Positions 23,280 through 29,276 of a DNA stretch of 47,630 nt are shown piece after piece. Every line of letters starts with the position of its first letter. Position 1 is the stretch's first letter. Made by a program: the position numbers and the translations under genes. Below the pieces are notes generated by a model. The model made no database searches, was not told the origin of the DNA, and saw nothing but the letters and a program-made list of their open reading frames with translations. This stretch comes from a virus. The DNA lies in the IMG/VR virus record IMGVR_UViG_3300047552_002194, positions 1 to 47,630 of that record; one strand, given 5' to 3'.

Positions 23280-24185
23280 TTATCCTTTAGGGACTTTTAT
23301 ATATTTCTTGGTATATTTTTCTTTTAATTTATTAAATTGTTGCCAATTACTTTCTTTTATAATATCAGGATCATATCCTAACTTTTTAATAAATGCAATA
23401 CGATCATTAAAAACATCTTTATCTCTATCATGATAGGGATCATTAATATAGATTACACCAACAACTTCAAAATCATGTGTTAGTATTTCATTATAACCAC
23501 GAGGGGTTGTTTCTAAATTTGAAATTACTAAATCTTTTATTGCATTAGCATTCCTTTTTAGAAAATCAGTGCAACTGTCATAATATGCAGCTATAAGTAT
23601 AGATACATCTTTATTAAATTCTTTTTTTGTTGTTTCATCATCAATATCTTTCGCAAAATATGGAATTTCGGAAATCTCTTTTATGCCATATTTTGACATA
23701 AATGCATCAGATAAATCATCTTTCTTTTTTAAAAGTTTATCATAGTCATCTGTTGATGTTTTAAGCTTAGTAATATCAATCCAACGCCTACCATTTTCAT
23801 CTGGTTCACTCATCATATCATTATCTGTTGCCATGCTGATATTGCCATAAAGCACTGCTATAATATTTGCAATATAATTATCATCTCGCCCATCAGGTGT
23901 TTTGCCCCAATCACCCGAAAATGCATCAACAGTTAAATAATGTCTTTCTAATTTTTGAAATGACGAAACAGATTTTGATGAATCTTGAATTTTTAAAAGA
24001 TTCTCAAATCCTTTTGGACCAGTCTTATGGAAAGTGATCCCTCTTGCGTCAATTATATATTTCTTCCAAATTGGTAATGATATTGGTATATACAGGCCAT
24101 ACCTTTTTGTAGTATAATGCAATGCACTCTTCAACCAAGATACATTTTCAACTTTCTCATTAATGAATGTTTTGAATCGTTTCAT
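23280..24185 (-). CDS. Capsid-targeted protein of unknown function, 301 aa
   Basis: Largest member of the 21-25 kb cassette. Tag MKRFKTFINEKVENV (I-N-E|K). The body includes WLKSALHYTTKRYGLYIPISLPIWKKYI, AFSGDWGKTPDGRDDNYIANIIAVLYGNISM, and DFEVVGVIYINDPYHDRDKDVFNDRIAFIKKLGYD. Rich in aromatic and charged residues as in toxin-like or modifying enzymes, but no motif I can name. Its size and tag make it a candidate injected effector. Confidence 0.55.
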   Translation of the reverse strand: MKRFKTFINEKVENVSWLKSALHYTTKRYGLYIPISLPIWKKYIIDARGITFHKTGPKGFENLLKIQDSSKSVSSFQKLERHYLTVDAFSGDWGKTPDGRDDNYIANIIAVLYGNISMATDNDMMSEPDENGRRWIDITKLKTSTDDYDKLLKKKDDLSDAFMSKYGIKEISEIPYFAKDIDDETTKKEFNKDVSILIAAYYDSCTDFLKRNANAIKDLVISNLETTPRGYNEILTHDFEVVGVIYINDPYHDRDKDVFNDRIAFIKKLGYDPDIIKESNWQQFNKLKEKYTKKYIKVPKG

Positions 24186-24192
24186 ATTGTTC

Positions 24193-24576
24193 TCAAGTGA
24201 AAGAATATTTTATCGTACTATTTTTAGTAAGTTTTGATTTATAAGAATCTTCATTATAAATATTTGCTCTTGAATGATTTTTAGCAGGTGCTTTAAAACT
24301 AGCTGCTTTATAAACATCACCTGTCGCTTTTTCCACAAAACAATAAGCCGCTTTAGAATTACCACTATCTAGAAGAACTTTAACAAATTTTCCACCATCA
24401 GTATAAGTCAAAGGTAGAACATAAGGTCTTCCAGCTGCCGCTTCCCATTTTTCCATTCCAGTGGTTTCTTTTTTAATAAATTCATCAATTGATCTACAGA
24501 ATTCATCAAGTGCTTTTTTGAATCCTGAATCCATTGCTTCTGTCAATTTGTTTAAAGTTAATTGAATATTATTCAT
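24193..24576 (-). CDS. Putative capsid-targeted protein
   Basis: 127 residues from the ATG at 24576, which overlaps the upstream stop by 8 bases; an ATG at 24600 would overlap by 32. Start MNNIQLTLNKLTEAMDS contains a good protease site L-T-E|A. The C-terminal half, ATGDVYKAASFKAPAKNHSRANIYNEDS, is a compact motif I have the impression of seeing in other phage hypotheticals. No function assigned. Confidence 0.55.
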   Translation of the reverse strand: MNNIQLTLNKLTEAMDSGFKKALDEFCRSIDEFIKKETTGMEKWEAAAGRPYVLPLTYTDGGKFVKVLLDSGNSKAAYCFVEKATGDVYKAASFKAPAKNHSRANIYNEDSYKSKLTKNSTIKYSFT

Positions 24577-24847
24577 TTTCGTCAAATCCATACAGTTCAT
24601 CGAAATTTTTAATTTCTAAAAGAAATCTAAGAAGATTGTTGCAAGCTGCAATATCATCTTTCTCTAAAATATCTTGGGATCCGGAATTTAAAAATGCTTT
24701 AAGATTTTTCCCTGCAGCTCTAAAATCTTTTTGTGCTCCAGTAGTAAATGCTTTTTTAAGTGAATTTTCTAATGCTGTATAAGTTGTTTCACTTTCATTA
24801 ATGCTTGTACCTTTCAACATATTTTGGATTTCAGAAAATCGTTTCAT
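24569..24847 (-). CDS. Small capsid-targeted protein, first of a late unit
   Basis: 92 residues. Start MKRFSEIQNMLKGTSINESET: tag-like MKRF followed by a later I-N-E|S. The rest is helical (TALENSLKKAFTTGAQKDFRAAGKNLKAFL, DDIAACNNLLRFLLEI). An AATAAATA late-type promoter lies 38 bases upstream, overlapping the stop of the previous gene, so the tagged cassette below it is probably a late transcript. Confidence 0.55.
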   Translation of the reverse strand: MKRFSEIQNMLKGTSINESETTYTALENSLKKAFTTGAQKDFRAAGKNLKAFLNSGSQDILEKDDIAACNNLLRFLLEIKNFDELYGFDENE

Positions 24848-24884
24848 AATATATTACCCCTCAAATTTGCTCAATCGATATGTT

Positions 24885-24892
24885 TATTTATT
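24885..24892 (-). promoter_or_regulatory. Late-type promoter of the tagged-protein cassette
   Basis: AATAAATA overlapping the stop codon of the upstream ORF, 38 bases before the first tagged gene of the 21-25 kb cassette. Confidence 0.5.
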
Positions 24893-25199
24893 ATTTGTTA
24901 TAAATCAAAAAATTGTATAAATCTTTAATTGAATCTAATTTTATTGGTGTTCCGTCTGCTTCTTTAGCATCTAAAGATTTGGTTCCAAAATCTTTCTCCC
25001 ACATCCACCAACTAATCCAATCATCTTTATCATTAAAAATATTCTTCAACATATCACAACAAACTGTAATTAATTTATTCTTATACGTTACTAAAGAAGC
25101 ATCATCAAAAAATGGTTCTAATGCTTCACCAAATTTACAATCTTGATTGAATTGCTCTTGTATAGCTAGAATGACTTTTTCAAATTCTTTATATGTCAT
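24891..25199 (-). CDS. Hypothetical protein
   Basis: 102 residues without the N-terminal tag. MTYKEFEKVILAIQEQF starts a helical region; KDDWISWWMWEKDFGTKSLDAKE contains a Trp-rich segment similar in style to small phage proteins of unknown function, and KLDSIKDLYNFL closes it. AAGGAATCATT precedes the ATG. Lies between the ligase terminator and the cassette promoter. Confidence 0.55.
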   Translation of the reverse strand: MTYKEFEKVILAIQEQFNQDCKFGEALEPFFDDASLVTYKNKLITVCCDMLKNIFNDKDDWISWWMWEKDFGTKSLDAKEADGTPIKLDSIKDLYNFLIYNK

Positions 25200-25213
25200 A
25201 ATGATTCCTTAAA

Positions 25214-25244
25214 GTGAAAAAGCACTCAGTTTCCTAAGTGCTTT
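25214..25244 (-). terminator. Rho-independent terminator after the ligase C-half
   Basis: Minus-strand RNA forms a 9-bp stem (AGCACUUAG/CUGAGUGCU, one G-U) closed by a GAAA tetraloop, followed by five U. It ends the ligase operon. Confidence 0.85.
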
Positions 25245-25311
25245 TATTTTATCGTTAATTCGCCAGGCTGGTCTAACGATTACCTTTGTATGTGAAACTA
25301 CCTCTGGTAAT

Positions 25312-26136
25312 TTACTTAATCATTTCATTATAATCTGTTTCTGTGATTATATTTATGTTCAGTTGTTTTGCCTTCTGCCATTTTGAAGATGATCCAATTT
25401 GATCCTCCCCACAAATTAAATAATCAAGTTTAGCAGTAACACTAGAGGCAATCTTTCCACCAAAAGATTCAATTTCGGCTTCAACTAGATTTCTCTTTTT
25501 AGAAAGTGTTCCGGTCAGTAAGAATGTTTTTCCTTCAAGAATTCCACCCATTGAAATCTCCTTTTTTACTACAATTGGTTTATATCGTTTATCATTTTTG
25601 ATCTTCTCAAGTATTCTAGCATTATTCAAAAAACTTTCTCTAAGTTTATCTATTGTTGTCTGTCCTATACCTTCTGGATAACTATCTAGAACAGTTCGCT
25701 TGGGTAGATATAACAAAGATATTGTTAATGCTACGTCTGGATATCCCATAATACAATAATGATTTAAGATTTTATTAATGTTTGTTTCACCTGCGCCATC
25801 AAAAGAGAATTTGCTGAAAAGTTCATAATCAACTTTATTGAAAACAGTTGTATTAAGATCTGTATAGAATTTCTGTTGCGACTTATAATTATCAGGTGTC
25901 CATGCAAGGAGTTTATCAAAATCTGTAATATTCCAATTCTTTAATGAAGTTTCAGAAACATTTTCCATCCCACAATTTTCAAGAAAATGCATCACTTGTT
26001 TTGTTGTCGAAACAGAACAATTCTTGTTGGTGCATTTAATATCAACTCCATACCATTCAAGAACAGAATCACACCCCGGACAATTTGTAGGAATACCTAA
26101 TTTTTTCATTTTTTCTAAAGTTTTTTTGTCAATCAT
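25312..26136 (-). CDS. ligA: NAD-dependent DNA ligase, C-terminal part (zinc finger, HhH, BRCT)
   Basis: 274 residues from the ATG at 26136, chosen for GGAG 7 bases upstream; the frame is open further up but without initiation signals. Zinc finger CPGC...C-x4-C (C19, C22, C35, C40), then a helix-hairpin-helix region (KFSFDGAGETNINKIL, YPEGIGQTTIDKLRESF), then a BRCT domain from about residue 197 (GGILEGKTFLLTGTLSKKRNLVEAEIESFGGKIASSV). Together these are the DNA-binding half of bacterial LigA; the adenylation and OB domains are encoded separately at 26878-27906, across an antisense HEG. If both parts are made, they could act as a two-piece enzyme. Confidence 0.85.
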   Translation of the reverse strand: MIDKKTLEKMKKLGIPTNCPGCDSVLEWYGVDIKCTNKNCSVSTTKQVMHFLENCGMENVSETSLKNWNITDFDKLLAWTPDNYKSQQKFYTDLNTTVFNKVDYELFSKFSFDGAGETNINKILNHYCIMGYPDVALTISLLYLPKRTVLDSYPEGIGQTTIDKLRESFLNNARILEKIKNDKRYKPIVVKKEISMGGILEGKTFLLTGTLSKKRNLVEAEIESFGGKIASSVTAKLDYLICGEDQIGSSSKWQKAKQLNINIITETDYNEMIK

Positions 26137-26151
26137 TTTTTTCTCCAATTT

Positions 26152-26159
26152 TATAAATA
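26152..26159 (+). promoter_or_regulatory. Late promoter for the GIY-YIG HEG (plus strand)
   Basis: Exact TATAAATA on the plus strand, 42 bases before the HEG ATG. The only promoter seen for the only plus-strand gene. Confidence 0.65.
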
Positions 26160-26200
26160 ATGTTAGGAATAAAATCACCACTTAAAAGGAATCACATATA

Positions 26201-26881
26201 ATGATTATATACAAAGCAACCAATATTGTCAATAATAAAAGTTATATCGGACAAAGCATTAATTCATTAAAAGTCAGAAAGGCAAGTCATAAATGCGCTG
26301 CACTTAAAGATTCAAATTCATATTTCCATAAAGCAATTAGAAAATATGGTTGGGACTTATTCATATGGGAAATATTATATGAATGTAATTCAATTGAAGA
26401 ATTAGATTCAAAAGAAACGGAATTAATTTTATTACACGAAACACATTATTTAACAGGTAAAGGTTATAATATAACAAAGGGTGGTGATTATCATCCAATG
26501 TCAAATCCAGAAACTAAAATCAAAGCTGATATTAATAGAGCATTAGCAATGAAAAATTTTATGGGTGATAACAATGTCATGAAAAGACCCGAAATTAAAG
26601 AAAAACATAACATAAGAATGAAAGAACTAGCTTTAGAATCAGAATGGATAAATGCTAAAGCAATGGGTACAGAATCTATTTTATCTACATATGAAGTAAC
26701 CTTTCCTGATGGGCATACTGAAATAATAAAAGGTCTATCTAATTTTTGTAAAGAATATTCATTAAGTCAACCCCATATGAGTTCAGTTGCTAATGGTAAT
26801 CGACCCCATCATAAAAAATTTAAATGTAAACTTTTGGATAGAATTAAATCAAAAAGTGATCCTTTCAAACATAAACGTTAA
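26201..26881 (+). CDS. GIY-YIG homing endonuclease inserted antisense in ligA
   Basis: 226 residues, Seg-like. GIY-YIG core: IIYKATNIV...KSYIGQS (Y4, Y15-I-G17), R26/H30, and E72 in the following helix. A NUMOD-like C-terminal DNA-binding part follows (TFPDGHTEIIKGLSNFCKEYSLSQPHMSSVANGN). AAAAGGAA precedes the ATG. Its stop codon overlaps that of the ligase OB-fold fragment on the other strand (TTAA), so it fits exactly between the two ligase pieces. Mobile, dispensable element; the only plus-strand gene in the window. Confidence 0.88.
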   Translation: MIIYKATNIVNNKSYIGQSINSLKVRKASHKCAALKDSNSYFHKAIRKYGWDLFIWEILYECNSIEELDSKETELILLHETHYLTGKGYNITKGGDYHPMSNPETKIKADINRALAMKNFMGDNNVMKRPEIKEKHNIRMKELALESEWINAKAMGTESILSTYEVTFPDGHTEIIKGLSNFCKEYSLSQPHMSSVANGNRPHHKKFKCKLLDRIKSKSDPFKHKR

Positions 26882-27093
26882 TTTTCGATTTTTATTATTT
26901 TAGGAATTATTTCACCTGAGCGTATAATCCAAACACGAGTACCCTTTTGTATTTTGTTATCTAAAATATATAAAGCATTGTATCCTGTACAACGTTTTAC
27001 TGTTGTTCCATCAATTTCAATCGGTTCTAACAAAACAACAGGTTTAACTGCTCCATTTTTACTTGTGTTCCATTCAATATCAATAACAGTCGT
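26878..27093 (-). pseudogene. ligA: OB-fold segment of LigA cut off by an in-frame stop
   Basis: Directly after the TAA that ends the ligase adenylation domain, the same frame continues for 71 codons with TTVIDIEWNTSKNG, KPVVLLEPIEIDGTTVKRCT, YNALYILDNKIQKGTRVWII and RSGEIIPKIIKI. This is the LigA OB domain (usual form T-x-L-x-I-x-W...V-x-R-A-G-x-V-I-P-K). It has no start codon of its own. Either the TAA at 27094-27096 is a recent nonsense change, or it is read through, or this domain is lost. The segment ends at the HEG. Confidence 0.8.
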
Positions 27094-27906
27094 TTATATT
27101 GCTTGTGAATTGACTTTAAAAGCAACTTTATGCTTTGGATGATACACATTTTCATTTTCACAATCGAATGATGAAATCACAAGTCCATCTATATCATATA
27201 CAGCAAATGCTTTTCTTTCAAGCAAAAATTCTTTTAGATTTTCTTCTGTATAATCAGTGACTTCATGTAAACAATATAATGGTGTCTGAAATCCTAATTG
27301 TTCCAATTCAAGAAATTGATCAAACATACCTTTATCAGAATTGACAATTTGATATACAATTGCTTTTACGTGTTTAATGGTTTCTGGGTTAACTTCATCA
27401 CGATTAATTACACCAACTGTACCATTTCTTCTATTCTTGAATCCGAGTTCTTTATGTGAATTATGTGTTAAAGTTAATTCGCCTCTTATTTCAAGATGAT
27501 CTTTTGAAGTGATTTTAGGTAGAATATGTTTAAGTTTCTTAGTGATATCTTTACCAGTTTTTCCATCACCTCTTGTTGCGCCTTTAATGAATTTTCCTTT
27601 ATTATAAGTCGCAACAAAGGAACATCCATCAATTTTTTCAGAAACAATTAACTGGTTAATGTTATTCACTAATAGGAATTTGTTAAGTTCATGTTCGCCG
27701 TATCTGACTTTTTCGAGTGAGCCGACTATATAATCATGTTTAACATCTCCACCGTCTTCAAACAGAGATTCTTTGAATTTTCTGCATTCTTCATAATCCA
27801 TTTCATTTTCTTCATACTTAGTCAAAAGAATATCATATTCTTCATCTGACATTATTGGTGTTCCTTTACGATATGCTTCATTTGCTTCTATAATTTGTTC
27901 TTTCAT
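27094..27906 (-). CDS. ligA: NAD-dependent DNA ligase, N-terminal adenylation part
   Basis: 270 residues. Domain Ia-like start (EAYRKGTPIMSDEEYDILL) that binds NMN of NAD+, then the adenylation domain: motif I SEKIDGCSF with K91-x-D-G, TRGDGKTGKDIT, motif III LEIRGELTL (E143), motif IV YDIDGLVIS and VAFK with K264. It stops after VNSQAI, exactly at the border to the OB fold, which continues in frame after the stop. RBS AAAAGGAAT. It follows the SR-rich mini-protein ORF and is likely transcribed from the early promoter at 28.1 kb. The isolated part could self-adenylate but not seal nicks efficiently. Confidence 0.88.
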   Translation of the reverse strand: MKEQIIEANEAYRKGTPIMSDEEYDILLTKYEENEMDYEECRKFKESLFEDGGDVKHDYIVGSLEKVRYGEHELNKFLLVNNINQLIVSEKIDGCSFVATYNKGKFIKGATRGDGKTGKDITKKLKHILPKITSKDHLEIRGELTLTHNSHKELGFKNRRNGTVGVINRDEVNPETIKHVKAIVYQIVNSDKGMFDQFLELEQLGFQTPLYCLHEVTDYTEENLKEFLLERKAFAVYDIDGLVISSFDCENENVYHPKHKVAFKVNSQAI

Positions 27907-27922
27907 TCTTATATTCCTTTTA

Positions 27923-28084
27923 TTAAGTTAATTTTATTCTTGATCTTGACAGTGCCCCTGCCCTTGACTCTGAATATGAACACGGACTTGGCCTTATCCA
28001 AGTCCGTGTTCTTGATCTTGATCTTGATCTTGACATTAATCTTGACCCACAAAAATCTTTCTTATGTAATCCAGTTAAGATCAT
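27923..28084 (-). CDS. SR-rich mini-protein C (leader of the ligase gene)
   Basis: 53 residues from the ATG at 28084, or 55 from the one at 28090. Starts MILTGLHKKDFCGSRL, homologous to the two mini-proteins at 44.5-44.8 kb. It then carries a Ser-Arg run (MSRSRSRSRTRTW), a Pro/Ser/Cys stretch and ends in LSRSRIKLT. The predicted transcription start of the promoter at 28.1 kb is the A of the 28084 ATG, so it would be translated leaderless. Its stop lies 16 bases before ligA. The SR run comes from a tandem 6-base DNA repeat, so a noncoding RNA role is an alternative. Confidence 0.45.
   Translation of the reverse strand: MILTGLHKKDFCGSRLMSRSRSRSRTRTWIRPSPCSYSESRAGALSRSRIKLT
27978..28011. repeat. 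14-bp perfect inverted repeat, GC-rich
   Basis: GAACACGGACTTGG and its exact complement around a 6-base loop, within mini-protein ORF C. Markedly richer in G+C than its surroundings. Not followed by a T-run on either strand, so not a standard terminator. Confidence 0.7.
28011..28034. repeat. Tandem 6-base repeat (CTTGAT)n
   Basis: Three CTTGAT units plus CTTGAC on the plus strand; in the minus-strand ORF they encode the Ser-Arg dipeptides. Related TGATCTTGA words recur at 44.58-44.63 kb in mini-protein B. Confidence 0.75.
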
Positions 28085-28090
28085 AGTCAT

Positions 28091-28119
28091 ATTTTATAAC
28101 AAAAAACCGGAAATGTCAA
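28091..28119 (-). promoter_or_regulatory. Sigma70-type early promoter for ligase operon
   Basis: TTGACA (28114-28119), 17 bases, TAAAAT (28091-28096). The 7th base after the -10 box is the A of the ATG of mini-protein C. The -35 lies inside the terminator hairpin of the preceding fibre gene. Confidence 0.65.
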
Positions 28120-28139
28120 CTATTAGTTTACAAATCCGG
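28100..28139 (-). terminator. Terminator after the small fibre gene
   Basis: Imperfect long hairpin (CCGGA/TCCGG outer stem, TGT/ACA and AACT/AGTT inner stems) followed by six T on the minus strand, starting 27 bases after the fibre-gene stop. Confidence 0.6.
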
Positions 28140-28165
28140 CATTCTTTAAACTATTTAATTTTTAA

Positions 28166-29266
28166 TTAGAATTTGATAATATAATTCATTGCTACGTTCT
28201 TCGGCCTACTCTCTGTACCAGTAACAGAAGTATTAGTTAATGTAGCTGACGCATAAGTAGTATTGGCTGGTATTATTGGTGATTGAATATAATAAGTAGC
28301 ACCACCAGCAGTTAAATTAGATACTGTATGCCCATGAGCTTTATTTTCATCTACTTGAGAAGTTCCTAAAACCCTTCCAACATCAACACCTGCACCACCA
28401 TCAAGTCCCCTAACAAAATATCCCCTCAAATCGGGCAATTTAAATAATGTTGCAGGATCAGTTGATGTTCCGTATGTATTACTAATTACTGCAAATAAAG
28501 ATGCATAAGTTGTTTTACTTACACTTGCACCATTACATAAAAACCAACCACTTGGTGGTGTCGCACCAGCATATGACATGACAGAACCAACAGGTGCAGA
28601 TGTTACAGCAGTTGCAGCTGCAGTTACTAATGCTAAGATTTCATTATAAGTAAGTGAATTTAATTTTCCTGAATTCTCTGCAAATCCCGCACTGCCAGCT
28701 GAAGTGACATAGGTAATAACAGGTTGATTTATAGCACTTAACGCTACAGTTGCATATGAAGCAGAACCTGATAAAGATGCATATACAGCAGAAACGGAAT
28801 AAGAAGCTGAAGTTGCTGAAGTTGCATGAGCTACATTAGTTGCATCAGAAACAGTTAATGCTGAATAAGCGATTCCAGCTACAGAAGCATATGCTACACT
28901 TGCATCATCTGATATTGGAGACAGTGTTTCGAATCTTATTGTTGGTGCACCTGAGACTGCCCAATCTGCAAATTTGACAGCACTTGCTCCAGTTGTTTCT
29001 AATGATGATAGGGGTAATTCATAATAGTCTACACCTTGAGTAAGTACAATACCATTTCTATAGACTTTTAAATGTCTACCTCTATAGTCGCCATAGGTTG
29101 AGCCAGATCCAGATTTATATCTAAGAGTGGTTAACAGAATTCCACTTGAAGCAGTAGAAGCAATAGTTTGAGCTGCTGAAAATGCTGAAGTTTCAGAATT
29201 ATATAAGGTATATGCATTATCATCAAAGCCATATACTTGTGAATTTTTTATTTTTCTTTTGCCCAT
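28166..29266 (-). CDS. Tail fibre protein with C-terminal tail-collar domain
   Basis: 366 residues. An N-terminal anchor domain (~1-115), an Ala/Ser/Tyr-rich middle (about 115-205) made of short SYA/YAS repeats typical of trimeric fibre shafts, and a phage tail-collar domain at about 225-300: VGSVMSYAGATPPSGWFLCNGASVSK...LFKLPDLRGYFVRG. The C-terminus KNVAMNYIIKF is the usual collar-family ending. In T4 such a domain occurs in short tail fibre gp12. Probably a receptor-binding fibre. Lies just downstream of a larger collar protein with the same ending (PVNIALTYMIRAK). Confidence 0.85.
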   Translation of the reverse strand: MGKRKIKNSQVYGFDDNAYTLYNSETSAFSAAQTIASTASSGILLTTLRYKSGSGSTYGDYRGRHLKVYRNGIVLTQGVDYYELPLSSLETTGASAVKFADWAVSGAPTIRFETLSPISDDASVAYASVAGIAYSALTVSDATNVAHATSATSASYSVSAVYASLSGSASYATVALSAINQPVITYVTSAGSAGFAENSGKLNSLTYNEILALVTAAATAVTSAPVGSVMSYAGATPPSGWFLCNGASVSKTTYASLFAVISNTYGTSTDPATLFKLPDLRGYFVRGLDGGAGVDVGRVLGTSQVDENKAHGHTVSNLTAGGATYYIQSPIIPANTTYASATLTNTSVTGTESRPKNVAMNYIIKF

Positions 29267-29276
29267 TATATATCCT

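Noticed and set aside
25245-25311. tRNA gene
   Set aside because: Short stems are present but no acceptor stem, no T-loop GTTCRA and no anticodon arm of the right geometry.
28011-28034. CRISPR array
   Set aside because: The repeats are 6-base tandem units without spacers.
27895-28086. Plus-strand ORF of 63 codons rich in Leu/Ile
   Set aside because: Its apparent hydrophobic repeat (LILILTLILT) is the reverse reading of the TCAAGA tandem repeat. No RBS or promoter on that strand, while the minus strand has a promoter and related mini-ORFs elsewhere.
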